From assembly GCA_963850915.1 (NCBI GenBank), contig CAWKND010000014.1:248001-312000 (forward strand): DNA of 64,000 bases, given 5' to 3'. A model generated the notes under the pieces. The model was not told where the DNA came from and did no database searches. It saw only the letters and a list, made by a program, of their open reading frames with translations. Source of the DNA: CAVTWH01 sp963850915. Its GTDB lineage: Bacteria; Actinomycetota; Actinomycetes; Mycobacteriales; Micromonosporaceae. How positions within the stretch are numbered: position 1 is the first letter of the stretch; every line of letters begins with the position of its first letter. Both the position numbers and the translations under genes were made by a program. Below, one piece after another: positions 25,601-34,106 of the stretch.

Positions 25601-25791
25601 AGCGGGTACCACGTAGCCGGGCGGGGAGCCCGGAGCCCGTGGCCCCGACCGCCGAGCGGTACGCACCGATGGACAGCTCACCATCGTCCGTCCGGTCGCG
25701 CCTGACCTCGCTGCGCGAAGGCATGGCACGGGGGAAAGCGAACGCGGGGGCCCGAACCCGACCCACCCAGACCAGCACCGGTAAGGAGTAG
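22668..25791 (+). CDS. cvnA: conservon sensor histidine kinase with NIT domain (frameshifted as read)
   Basis: This gene encodes a membrane sensor kinase of about 1040 residues heading a conservon (CvnA type). Order: cytoplasmic head, membrane span near residue 30-50 (LLRILAVPLVVVIILLGVVV), extracytoplasmic NIT sensing domain (VQALQTERGLTAGFLGG onward), second span near 325-345, HAMP (ITRPLRALVREAEGL), then FELDHLATRMRRNAESLLVL and an HATPase domain with the N-box IAELVENGLSFSPP and DQGVGMD. The last 400 residues are disordered with SGYPEQ-type repeats. As given, the frame breaks at CCC 23341-23343: one extra C separates EYSRYA from SMVATKTQ. Both sides are conserved, so a sequencing or recent indel error is likely. 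Confidence 0.85.
25190..25560 (+). repeat. Tyr/Gly/Gln-rich degenerate repeat in the sensor kinase tail
   Basis: About 18 units of a 15- to 24-bp degenerate repeat encode GYPEQ, GYPDR, GYGDQ and GYSEQ-like peptides. An upstream block (24960-25050) repeats DQRSG/ADQRS. The composition is like intrinsically disordered, condensate-prone tails. Confidence 0.8.
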
Positions 25792-25798
25792 GCACATC

Positions 25799-26227
25799 AT
25801 GGGCGTACCGCTGCAGAGCGCCGACATCGACAACTTCAACTGGCTGCTGGCCAACTTCGTCCGCAACACGGACGGGGTACGTGACGCGGTCGCGGTCTCC
25901 TCCGACGGGCTGCTGATCGCCACCTCGGCCGGGCTGGACCGGACCGGTGCGGACCACCTGTCCGCGATCGTCTCCAGCATGGCCAGCCTGGCGCGCAGCG
26001 CCTCCCGCCGGTACGACTTCGACCACCTCAAACTCATCATGATCGAGATGGGGCGTGGCTTCCTGCTGGTCTCGGCCATCCAGGGCGGCAGCTGCCTCGG
26101 TGTCATCGCCGGCAGCGGCTGTGATCTCGGCCTGGTCGGGTACGAGATCGCTGTCCTCGCCGACCGGTTCGGCTCGCTGCTCACCCCGACGCTGATCGCT
26201 CAGTCCCGCAGGCTGCTCCCGCAGTGA
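25799..26227 (+). CDS. cvnB: conservon roadblock/LC7 protein
   Basis: A 142-residue roadblock/LC7 domain protein (CvnB type). NFNWLLANFVRNTDGVRDAVAVSSDGLLIATSAGLDRTGADHLSAIVSSMASLARSASRRYDF is the characteristic fold, and the later strand GSCLGVIAGSGCDLGLVGYEIAVL closes it. In bacteria these proteins act as regulators of small Ras-like GTPases, here the CvnD-like protein two genes on. It starts 7 bp after the kinase stop with GGAG upstream, and its stop overlaps the next gene start. Confidence 0.95.
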   Translation: MGVPLQSADIDNFNWLLANFVRNTDGVRDAVAVSSDGLLIATSAGLDRTGADHLSAIVSSMASLARSASRRYDFDHLKLIMIEMGRGFLLVSAIQGGSCLGVIAGSGCDLGLVGYEIAVLADRFGSLLTPTLIAQSRRLLPQ

Positions 26228-26658
26228 CCGACCTCCCCCGGCTCCCCGATCCCCGGATGATCCCGCAGTGGCAGGCAGAGCCACCGCGGCCGGGTCGGCA
26301 CGCCCAGGAGGAGCAGGGGAGTCCGGAGGATCAGGTCGACAGCATGGTGATCCGTCCGTTCATGGTGACCGGCGGCCGGACCCAGCCGCTGCAGGACGGA
26401 TTGCGGATCGAGTCGATGGTGTCTGCCTTTCCGGCAGCGCTGTCCGCACCACTGCGCTTCGAACTGCGCCGCATCGTCGAGCTGTGCCAGAAGCCCCGGT
26501 CGGTCGCGGAGATCGCGGTCGGGCTGGGGGTACCGCTCGGGGTGGCCCGGGTGCTCATCGCCGACCTGTTGACCAGCGGCCTAGTCCGGGCCGAGGAGCA
26601 GTCGGAACTTTCTATCGACATCATCGAGAGGATCAGGGACCGTGTTCGGGCGCTCTAG
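26224..26658 (+). CDS. cvnC: conservon DUF742 protein
   Basis: A 144-residue DUF742 protein (CvnC type). The conserved core is VIRPFMVTGGRTQP followed by LRFELRRIVELCQKPRSVAEIAVGLGVPLGVARVLIADLLTSGLVRAEE, which looks like a winged helix. The N-terminal 40 residues are Pro/Glu-rich. It forms part of the membrane-associated complex with the kinase, roadblock protein and GTPase. Its GTG overlaps cvnB and its end overlaps cvnD by 17 bp. Confidence 0.95.
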   Translation: MTDLPRLPDPRMIPQWQAEPPRPGRHAQEEQGSPEDQVDSMVIRPFMVTGGRTQPLQDGLRIESMVSAFPAALSAPLRFELRRIVELCQKPRSVAEIAVGLGVPLGVARVLIADLLTSGLVRAEEQSELSIDIIERIRDRVRAL

Positions 26659-27241
26659 CCAGCCGTCCCCCCCGACCGCCGTGAAGATCGTCGTCAGCGG
26701 CGGCTTCGGGGTCGGCAAGACGACCCTTGTCTCAGCCATCTCGGAGATCGAACCGCTGGTCACCGAGGCCGCGATGACCGAGGTTTCGGTCGGTGTCGAC
26801 GACACCAGTGCGGTATCCGGTAAGACCACCACCACGGTGGCGCTCGACTTCGGGCGGATCACCCTGGACGAGTCCCTGGTGCTCTACCTCTTCGGTACCC
26901 CCGGGCAGGACCGCTTCGCGTTCCTCTGGGACGACCTGGTGGAGGGGGCGCTGGGGGCGATCGTGCTGGTCGACACCCGGCGCATCGAGGACTCGTTCCC
27001 GTCGGTGGATTACTTCGAGGAGATGGGTACGCCCATGCTCCTCGCGGTCAACACCTTCGACAGCGCGCCGCGGTTCCACCTCGACGAGATCCGCGACGCG
27101 CTCGGGGTCGGGTACGAGGTACCGATCATGGAGTGCGACGCGCGCGCCCGGGGCTCGGTGAAGCACGTACTCGTGGCGCTGATCGAGCAGGTGTTGGCGA
27201 CCCGACTCGGGCGTGCGGCGGCTGCAGGCGCGCACGCATGA
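26642..27241 (+). CDS. cvnD: conservon Ras-like GTPase
   Basis: A 199-residue small GTPase (CvnD type). The P-loop is GGFGVGKTTLVSAI near residue 20, the switch region DDTSAVSGKTTTTVALDFGRI, and the G3-like motif YLFGTPGQDRF shows Gly-Thr-Pro-Gly-Gln in place of the usual DxxGQ. AVNTFD stands at the NKxD position, so base recognition is atypical, as is normal in this family. The stop overlaps the proV start (ATGA). Such GTPases respond to the cognate sensor kinase and roadblock protein. Confidence 0.95.
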   Translation: MFGRSSQPSPPTAVKIVVSGGFGVGKTTLVSAISEIEPLVTEAAMTEVSVGVDDTSAVSGKTTTTVALDFGRITLDESLVLYLFGTPGQDRFAFLWDDLVEGALGAIVLVDTRRIEDSFPSVDYFEEMGTPMLLAVNTFDSAPRFHLDEIRDALGVGYEVPIMECDARARGSVKHVLVALIEQVLATRLGRAAAAGAHA

Positions 27242-28395
27242 GCGGCGCTCCGGTACCCGCGCAGGGCGGCGGCCAGGTCGGCGAGCCGCTGCTTGACGTG
27301 CGCGGGCTGTGGAAGGTCTTCGGGGCGAAGCCGGAGCGGGTGGTCGACACCCCGCTGGCGGCGCTGTCCCGTACCGAACTGCGCCAGCGGACCGGCAACG
27401 TGGTGGCCGTCCGCGACGTGTCCTTCACGGTCGCGCCGGGCGAGGTGTTCGTGGTGATGGGCCTGTCCGGCTCGGGCAAGTCCACCCTGGTGCGCTGCCT
27501 GTCCCGGCTGATCGAGCCGACCGCCGGGCAGGTGCTCTTCGACGGCCGCAGCATCCTCGACTGCGACGCCGGTGAGCTGCGCGAACTGCGCCGCCGCCGG
27601 ATGGCCATGGTGTTCCAGCACTTCGGTCTGCTGCCGCACCGCCGGGTGATCGACAACGTCGGGTACGGGCTGGAGATCCGCGGTCAGCGCCGGTCGCAGC
27701 GGCAGGCGCGCGCCCAGGAGATGATCGACCTGGTCGGGCTGACCGGCTTCGAGGACCGGTTCCCGGACGAGCTCTCCGGCGGTATGCAGCAGCGGGTCGG
27801 GCTGGCCCGGGCGCTGGCCGTCGACCCGGAGATCATGTTCTTCGACGAGCCGTTCTCCGCCCTGGACCCGCTCATCCGGCGCGATATGCAGGACGAGGTG
27901 TGCCGGCTGCACGACGAGGTCGGCAAGACGATGGTCTTCATCACGCACGACCTGCAGGAGGCGCTGCGCCTGGGCGACCGCATCCTGATCATGCGGGACG
28001 GCGCAGTCGTACAGATCGGCCGCCCGGACGAGGTGGTCGGCGCGCCCGCCGACGACTACGTCCGCGAGTTCGTGCGCGACGTACCCCGCTCGCACGTGTT
28101 GACGCTGCGTTGGCTGGCCCGGCCGGCCACCCCCGCCGACGCGCTGGACGGGCCGGAGTTGGGGCCGGACGTGATCGCCCGGGACGCGGCCCGGGTGGTG
28201 CTCTCGGCGAGCGCGCCGGTACGCGTGGTGCAGGGCGGTGAACTGCTCGGGCTGGTGGACGAGGACGCCATGCTGCGGGTGATCGTTGCCGAGGACGAGC
28301 GTCGGCCGGCTTCGAGCGCGGCGGGCCTGAATGCGGCGGGCCTGAATGCGGCGGGCCCGAATGCGGCGGCGCCGGCCACCAGCGGAGTGGCCTGA
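27238..28395 (+). CDS. proV: glycine betaine ABC transporter ATP-binding protein
   Basis: A 385-residue ProV-type ATPase. The N-terminal region VWKVFG...ALSRTELRQRTGNVVAVRDVSF is the family-specific extension before Walker A GLSGSGKST. Q-loop MVFQHFGLLPHR, signature LSGGMQQRVGLARALA, Walker B IMFFDEPFSALDP and THDLQEAL are intact. A reduced regulatory domain follows. The last 25 residues hold three 15-bp repeats encoding AAGLN/AAGPN. It energises uptake of glycine betaine or related quaternary amines. Its ATG overlaps the conservon GTPase stop. Confidence 0.93.
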   Translation: MSGAPVPAQGGGQVGEPLLDVRGLWKVFGAKPERVVDTPLAALSRTELRQRTGNVVAVRDVSFTVAPGEVFVVMGLSGSGKSTLVRCLSRLIEPTAGQVLFDGRSILDCDAGELRELRRRRMAMVFQHFGLLPHRRVIDNVGYGLEIRGQRRSQRQARAQEMIDLVGLTGFEDRFPDELSGGMQQRVGLARALAVDPEIMFFDEPFSALDPLIRRDMQDEVCRLHDEVGKTMVFITHDLQEALRLGDRILIMRDGAVVQIGRPDEVVGAPADDYVREFVRDVPRSHVLTLRWLARPATPADALDGPELGPDVIARDAARVVLSASAPVRVVQGGELLGLVDEDAMLRVIVAEDERRPASSAAGLNAAGLNAAGPNAAAPATSGVA

Positions 28396-30416
28396 TGGCC
28401 GGCGCCACCGCGATGGGGGCCGTCGCCCAGTCCGACCCGGGGGTACGCCCGGTGCGCGTGCGGCTGCGCCGGGTCTGGCTGGTACCGGCGATCCTCGCCG
28501 GCTGGGTGGTGCTGTGGTTCCTGCTGCGCGGGCGCGCCACCCTCGGCCTGGACACGTCGGCCTCCACGCCACTGCAGAACAAGGTCAACGACTTCCGGCA
28601 CTGGGTGGACCTGCACCGGTACAGCAGCCCGTTCTTCACTGATTTCGTCGGCGTCTTCCGCAACATCATCGACCACTTCGCCACCTTCCTGCAGAGCCTG
28701 CTCTCCACGCCCTCGGCCACCCGGCCGGTACCGGTGATCGGTTGGCTGGGTGTGGTTGTCCTCGCCGGTTTCCTGGCCTTCGCGGTCGCCAACTGGCGGG
28801 TCGCGCTGCTCGCGGTCGCCGGCTTCACCTGCCTCAGCCTGCTCGGGCTGTGGCGGGAGAGCATGGACACGCTGGCGCTGCTGATCGCCGCGGTACTGAT
28901 CAGTGTGGTGATCGGTATTCCGCTCGGCATCTGGGTCGGTCTGTCGCCCCGGGTACGCAAGGTGGCCACGCCGGTACTGGACTTCATGCAGACCATGCCG
29001 ACCTTCGTCTACCTGGCCCCGCTGGCTCTGTTCTTCAGCATCGGCCCCGCCTCCGGGGTGATCGCCACGCTGATCTACGCGCTGCCGCCGGTCATCCGGA
29101 TCACCGCCTTCGGCATCGCCGAGGTACCCGAGTCCACTCTGGAGGCCGGCGAGTCGTTGGGCGCCACCGGCTGGCAGCTGCTGCGCCAGGTACGCCTGCC
29201 GCTGGCCCGGCGGATGATCCTGGTCGGGGTCAACCAGACCACCATGTGCGCGCTGTCGATGGTCACCATCGCCGCCCTCATCAACGCCCCCGGCCTGGGT
29301 GACTCGACGATCGTGGCACTGCGCCACGACGACGTGGGCGAGGGCTTCCGGGCCGGGCTGGCGATCGTGATCCTGGCGATCGTGCTGGACCGGGTGACCA
29401 CGGCCGCCGGTACCCGCGCCGAAGAGCACCAGCCGAGCCCGGAGCGGCGGCGGCGACGCATGCTGGCGCTGTGGATCGCGGGCGCGTTCACCGCGATCGC
29501 GCTGTACCTCGCCTACACGTTCACCTGGGCCGCCTTCCCGCCCCTCGCGGACAGCAAGGGCGGGCTGGGCCAGCCGCTGGTCGACGGGGTCAACGCGGTG
29601 AACACGTTCATCAGCGAGCACTTCTTCGGCATCACCAACGGGATCCGTACCGGCTTCACGATCGGCGTGTTCAACCCGTTCGAGAACCTGTTCACCCAGG
29701 CGCCGTGGTACCTCACCGCGGCTGTGGTGCTGGGGCTGGCGGCGGTACTCGGCGGGGTACGGGTACTGGTACCGGTCGGGGTGTGCCTTGCCCTGCTCAT
29801 CGGTACCGGCCTCTGGTCGGACGCGATGGCCACGCTGGCCGCCGTACTGGTGGCGACCGCGGTGACCATCCTCGTCGGGGTGGTCGTCGGGGTCTGGCTG
29901 GGCCGCTCGCGGGGCGCCGACCGGGTGATCCGGCCGGTCCTCGACGCGGCACAGGTGATGCCGGCCTTCGTCTACCTGGTACCGGCGCTCGGCCTGTTCG
30001 GGCCGACCCGGTTCACCGCCATCGTGGCGGCCGTGGTGTTCGCCGCGCCGGTGGTCATCAAGCTGGTGGCCGAGGGCATCCGCGGGGTACCGGCCACGGT
30101 GGTCGAGTCGGCCACCGCCTCCGGCTCCAGCCGCTGGCAGATCATCACCAAGGTGCAGATCCCGCTGGCCCGGCGGGGCATCGCTCTCGCCACCAACCAG
30201 GGGCTCATCTACGTGCTGTCCATGGTCGTGGTGGGCGGGCTGGTCGGCGGCGGTGCCCTCGGGTACCTGGTGGTGGCCGGCCGCGCGCAGTCGTCGTACT
30301 TCGGTAAGGGGTTGGCCGCCGGGGTGGCCATCGTCCTGCTCGGTGTGCTGCTCGACCGGATCACCCAGGCGGCGGCGCGCCGGGCCGACCCCCGTGGTGG
30401 CCGCCCGGTTCATTGA
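28395..30416 (+). CDS. proW: glycine betaine ABC permease, two permease domains fused
   Basis: A 673-residue protein with two complete ProW-type permease domains in tandem. Each has a transmembrane block and a coupling loop: ESTLEAGESLGATGWQLLRQVRLPLARRMILVGVNQTTMCALSMV in the first half and ATVVESATASGSSRWQIITKVQIPLARRGIALATNQGLIYVLSMV in the second. A hydrophilic linker (RAEEHQPSPERRRRRMLA) lies near residue 340. A normal importer uses two separate subunits or a homodimer, so this fusion supplies the whole channel. Its ATG overlaps the proV stop. Confidence 0.93.
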   Translation: MAGATAMGAVAQSDPGVRPVRVRLRRVWLVPAILAGWVVLWFLLRGRATLGLDTSASTPLQNKVNDFRHWVDLHRYSSPFFTDFVGVFRNIIDHFATFLQSLLSTPSATRPVPVIGWLGVVVLAGFLAFAVANWRVALLAVAGFTCLSLLGLWRESMDTLALLIAAVLISVVIGIPLGIWVGLSPRVRKVATPVLDFMQTMPTFVYLAPLALFFSIGPASGVIATLIYALPPVIRITAFGIAEVPESTLEAGESLGATGWQLLRQVRLPLARRMILVGVNQTTMCALSMVTIAALINAPGLGDSTIVALRHDDVGEGFRAGLAIVILAIVLDRVTTAAGTRAEEHQPSPERRRRRMLALWIAGAFTAIALYLAYTFTWAAFPPLADSKGGLGQPLVDGVNAVNTFISEHFFGITNGIRTGFTIGVFNPFENLFTQAPWYLTAAVVLGLAAVLGGVRVLVPVGVCLALLIGTGLWSDAMATLAAVLVATAVTILVGVVVGVWLGRSRGADRVIRPVLDAAQVMPAFVYLVPALGLFGPTRFTAIVAAVVFAAPVVIKLVAEGIRGVPATVVESATASGSSRWQIITKVQIPLARRGIALATNQGLIYVLSMVVVGGLVGGGALGYLVVAGRAQSSYFGKGLAAGVAIVLLGVLLDRITQAAARRADPRGGRPVH

Positions 30417-30514
30417 CTTCGCGGTCGCGCCGACCGTCCGGCCGGGCGGTGGCGTGGCCGCGGCGAGTAATCACCGCCTTCCCCGGCGGCGAGAACCCCC
30501 TCAAAGGAGTACTT

Positions 30515-31483
30515 GTGAACAGAGGCAGAACGGTCCAGGCCGTCGCACTGCTGGTGGCCGGAGCGTTGGTGCTGGCCGCCTGCAGCTCCAAGGTGAAGAC
30601 CACGGCCGCTCCGAAAACCAGCTTCAAGCCTTGCGGCACAGTCAATCTGGCGGTCAACAACTGGGTCGGCTACGAGGCCGACGCGGCTGTCGTCACCTAC
30701 CTGTTGAAGACCAAGCTCGGCTGCGACGTGAAGCAGCAGCACATTGACGAGACACCGTCGTGGCAGGGCTTCGGTGACGGTTCGGTGGACGTGATCCTGG
30801 AGAACTGGGGCCACGACGACCTGAAGAAGACCTACATCGACGACCAGAAGGTCGCCGTGGAGTACGGGGAGACCGGCAACAAGGGCATCATCGGCTGGTA
30901 CGTACCACCATGGCTGGCCAAGGAGCACCCCGACGTCCTGGACTACAAGAACCTCAACAAGTACGCCGACCAGTTCAAGACCACCGAGTCCAAGGGCAAG
31001 GGCCAGTTCCTGGACGGCGACCCGAGCTACGTCACCAACGACGCGGCGCTGGTTGCCAACCTGGGACTGAACTTCACCGTGGTGTACTCGGGCAGTGAGG
31101 ACGCGCTCATCGCCGCGTTCACCTCGGCCGAGCAGAACCACACCTGGCTGATCGGTTACTTCTACGAGCCGCAGTGGTTCCTCTCCGACGTGGCGCTCAA
31201 GCACGTCGCGCTGCCGGCATACACGCCGGGCTGTGACACGGACGCCGCCAAGGTTGCCTGTGACTACCAGCCGTACGACCTGGACAAGGTCGTGGCCACC
31301 AAGTTCGCCAACTCGGGTACCAGTGCCGCCGCGTTCGTGAAGAACTTCAACTGGACCAACGACGACCAGAACACCGTGGCCAAGTACATCGCCAAGGACA
31401 AGATGACCGACGACGACGCCGCCAAGAAGTGGGTCGACGCCAACCCCGACAAGGTGACCGCCTGGCTCAACGGGATCGCCTGA
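30515..31483 (+). CDS. proX: glycine betaine-binding lipoprotein
   Basis: A 322-residue substrate-binding lipoprotein: signal MNRGRTVQAVALLVAGALVLAACSS with lipobox cysteine at residue 22. The mature domain is of the ProX/OpuAC type, with VNLAVNNWVGYEADAAVVTYLLKTKLGCDV, DVILENWGHDDLKK and WLIGYFYEPQWFLS; conserved Trp residues form the aromatic cage for the trimethylammonium group. AAAGGAG lies 4 nt before the GTG. The 98-bp gap after proW has no terminator, so it is in the same operon; a strong terminator follows. Confidence 0.93.
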   Translation: MNRGRTVQAVALLVAGALVLAACSSKVKTTAAPKTSFKPCGTVNLAVNNWVGYEADAAVVTYLLKTKLGCDVKQQHIDETPSWQGFGDGSVDVILENWGHDDLKKTYIDDQKVAVEYGETGNKGIIGWYVPPWLAKEHPDVLDYKNLNKYADQFKTTESKGKGQFLDGDPSYVTNDAALVANLGLNFTVVYSGSEDALIAAFTSAEQNHTWLIGYFYEPQWFLSDVALKHVALPAYTPGCDTDAAKVACDYQPYDLDKVVATKFANSGTSAAAFVKNFNWTNDDQNTVAKYIAKDKMTDDDAAKKWVDANPDKVTAWLNGIA

Positions 31484-31518
31484 CCGCCTCAGCGACACCG
31501 CACCACCCGCCAGTCGAG

Positions 31519-31546
31519 AGGCCGTACCCCCACGGGGGTACGGCCT
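31519..31546 (+). terminator. terminator of the proVWX operon
   Basis: AGGCCGTACCCCC and GGGGGTACGGCCT form a perfect 13-bp stem 36 bp after proX, with TTTT 8 nt further on. Confidence 0.85.
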
Positions 31547-31563
31547 TCCGGCGTTTTCCACCC

Positions 31564-31632
31564 TTGACAGCGGCCGGCCCGATCGCGAGTCTTGTTGCAG
31601 CATCCGCGCTGTGTTGCATATAGCGCACCAGA
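31564..31632 (+). promoter_or_regulatory. promoter/operator of the dimethylglycine-sarcosine operon
   Basis: TTGACA at 31564 and, further on, two GTTGCA copies about 20 nt apart. The second reads TGTTGCATATAGCGCACCA and resembles TGTTGCGTAGCGCCCACCA before the ferredoxin gene. TTGCAG, 18 nt, TATAGC is a possible promoter. A shared IclR site is inferred from the similarity. Confidence 0.5.
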
Positions 31633-31694
31633 CTTCCGCCGCAGCCGGCCTGTCGCGCGGGCCACGGGGCAGACCGAGGAGAGGCGGCGACACG

Positions 31695-34106
31695 ATGGTC
31701 GGGCCACGGGTGGTCGTCATCGGTGCCGGCGTGGTCGGTGCCGCGCTCGCCGACGAGCTCTCCGAACTCGGCTGGACCGAGATCACCGTGCTCGACCAGG
31801 GCGCCCTGCCGGTCCCCGGTGGTTCCTCGTCGCATGCTCCCGGGCTGGTGTTCCAGACCAACGGGGCCAAGGTGATGAGCGAGCTGGCCCGGTACACGGT
31901 CGAGAAGCTGGTCGCCCTGGACTGCTTCGATCAGGTGGGCAGCCTGGAAGTGGCGACCACTCCGGAGCGCCTGGCCGAGCTGCGGCGCAGGTACGGCTGG
32001 GCCACCGCCTGGGGCATCCCGGCAGAACTGTTGTCGGCGGCGGAGACCGTGGCCCGACACGACCTGCTCGACCCCGCCGTGGTGCTGGGCTCGCTGTGGG
32101 TACCCACGGATGGGTTGGCCCGCGCGCTGGACGCGGTGACCGCGCAGCTGGCCCGGGCGGGGGCCCGTGGGGTGGTGGTGCGCGACCGCACCGAGGTGAC
32201 CGGCTTCCGGGTCGAGGGCGGCGCGGTCCGCGCCGTCGTGACCGACCAGGGCGAGCTGCCCGCCGACATCGTGGTGTGCTGTGCCGGCATCTGGGGTCCG
32301 AAGGTGGGGGCGCTGGCCGGCGTGACCATCCCGCTCACTCCGCTGGCGCACCAGCTCGCCTGGACCGGGCCGCTGCCGGCGCTGCGCGGGGCGACCGGGC
32401 CGGTCCGGCCGATCCTCCGCCACCAGGACGCCGACCTGTACTTCCGGGAGCGCGGCGACCGGCTGGCGATCGGCTACTACGGACACGATCCGATGCCGTT
32501 GTCCGCCAACGAAATCGCGCCGGTCGCGCAGGCCGACCCGATGCCGTCGGTACTGCCGTTCACGCCCGAGGACTTCGCGCCGGCCTGGACGGAGAGCCAG
32601 CGGCTGCTGCCGGTACTGCGCGAGTCCACAGTGGACAGTGGCATGAACGGGCTGTTCTCCTTCACCACCGACACCTTCCCGCTGATCGGCGAAGCCGCTG
32701 GGGTACAAGGGTTCTGGGTGGCCGAGGCGGTCTGGGTGACGCACTCGGCCGGCGTCGGCCGGGCCGTCGCGGAGCTGCTCGTACACGGCCGGTGCGACTC
32801 CTTCGACCTGCACGAGTGCGAGCTGAACCGGTTCGAGGCGCACCAGCTCGCCCCCGACTACGTACGCGCCCGCGGCTGCCAGAACTACGTCGAGGTCTAC
32901 GACATCCTGCATCCTCTGCAGCCGATGGAGGAGCCGCGCCCGCTGCGTACCGGCCCGTTCTACGAGCGGCAGCAGGAGCTCGGCGCCCGGTTCCTGGAGG
33001 GGTCCGGCTGGGAGCGGCCACAGTGGTTCGCGGACAACACTTTCCTGCCCAACGTCGGCCGGCCGCAGGGCGAGTGGGCCAGCCGCTACTGGTCGCCGAT
33101 CATCGGTGCGGAGGCGCGGGCCACCCGGGAAAACGTTGCCATGTATGACATGACGGCGCTCAAGCGGCTGTCGGTGGTCGGCCCCGGCGCGGCCGGCTTC
33201 CTGCAGTGGATCACCACGGGCAACGTCGACCGCAAGCCAGGTGCGGTCAGCTACTGCCTGCTGCTCGACGACGACGGGCGGGTGCGCAGCGATGTCACGG
33301 TCGCCCGTCTCACGAACGACGAATTCCAGGTCGGGGTCAACGGCAACGCCGACCTCGACTGGCTCGTCCGGCACGCCCCCGGTGACGTCACCGTCCGCGA
33401 CGTCACCGGGGGTACCTGCTGCGTGGGGCTGTGGGGTCCGGCGGCCCGGGACCTGCTGGCGCCGGTCGCCGCACTCGACCTCGCCAAGGGGTACTTCACC
33501 GGGCAGCGCGGGTACGTCGGGCACGTACCGGTCACCGCGCTACGCCTGTCCTACGTCGGCGAACTGGGCTGGGAGCTGTACACCGGCGCCGAGTACGGGC
33601 GGAAGTTGTGGGACACCCTGTGGGCGGCCGGCGCCGAGCACGGGGTGATCGCGGCCGGCCGTGGTGCCTTCGCGAGCCTGCGCATCGAGAAGGGGTACCG
33701 GCTCTTCGGTACCGACGTGACCTACGACCACGATCCCTTCGAGGCCGGACTCGACTTCGCGGTCTCCTGGAAGAAGGGTGACTTCTACGGGCGCGCTGGC
33801 CTTTCCCGTCGACAGGAGGAGGGGCCGCCCTGCCGGCGACTGGTCACCCTCGTCGGGAACCCTGGCGTGGCAACAGATGTGGTACTCGGCAAGGAGCCGG
33901 TCTACGCCGACGGCGGCTGTGTTGGGTACGTGACGAGCGCCTCCTACGGGTACACCGTCGATCGGCCGGTGGCGCTGGCCTGGCTGCCGGCCGAGCTTTC
34001 GACGCCGGAGACACCTGTCGAGGTGGGCTACTTCGACCGCCGGATCCCGATGCGCGTCGCGGCCGGCCCGCTGGTGGACCCCGAGATGAAGCGCCTGCGC
34101 GGATGA
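31695..34106 (+). CDS. dmg: dimethylglycine oxidase (FAD and folate domains)
   Basis: An 803-residue two-domain enzyme. The N-terminal half is a DAO-type oxidase: VVVIGAGVVGAALADEL binds FAD and H47 in GGSSSHAPGLVFQTNG is the histidine that carries covalent FAD in Arthrobacter dimethylglycine oxidase. The C-terminal half (from about residue 440) is a GcvT-like tetrahydrofolate domain with YDMTALKRLSVVGPGAAGFL, LSYVGELGWELY and SLRIEKGYRLFGTDV. It would turn dimethylglycine into sarcosine and form 5,10-methylene-THF. A sarcosine dehydrogenase is the alternative. The ATG has GAGGAG 13 nt upstream; the stop overlaps soxB. Confidence 0.88.
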   Translation: MVGPRVVVIGAGVVGAALADELSELGWTEITVLDQGALPVPGGSSSHAPGLVFQTNGAKVMSELARYTVEKLVALDCFDQVGSLEVATTPERLAELRRRYGWATAWGIPAELLSAAETVARHDLLDPAVVLGSLWVPTDGLARALDAVTAQLARAGARGVVVRDRTEVTGFRVEGGAVRAVVTDQGELPADIVVCCAGIWGPKVGALAGVTIPLTPLAHQLAWTGPLPALRGATGPVRPILRHQDADLYFRERGDRLAIGYYGHDPMPLSANEIAPVAQADPMPSVLPFTPEDFAPAWTESQRLLPVLRESTVDSGMNGLFSFTTDTFPLIGEAAGVQGFWVAEAVWVTHSAGVGRAVAELLVHGRCDSFDLHECELNRFEAHQLAPDYVRARGCQNYVEVYDILHPLQPMEEPRPLRTGPFYERQQELGARFLEGSGWERPQWFADNTFLPNVGRPQGEWASRYWSPIIGAEARATRENVAMYDMTALKRLSVVGPGAAGFLQWITTGNVDRKPGAVSYCLLLDDDGRVRSDVTVARLTNDEFQVGVNGNADLDWLVRHAPGDVTVRDVTGGTCCVGLWGPAARDLLAPVAALDLAKGYFTGQRGYVGHVPVTALRLSYVGELGWELYTGAEYGRKLWDTLWAAGAEHGVIAAGRGAFASLRIEKGYRLFGTDVTYDHDPFEAGLDFAVSWKKGDFYGRAGLSRRQEEGPPCRRLVTLVGNPGVATDVVLGKEPVYADGGCVGYVTSASYGYTVDRPVALAWLPAELSTPETPVEVGYFDRRIPMRVAAGPLVDPEMKRLRG

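Noticed and set aside
28056..30413. 785-codon minus-strand frame opposite proW
   Set aside because: Shadow of the double permease; no hydrophobic pattern or family motif.
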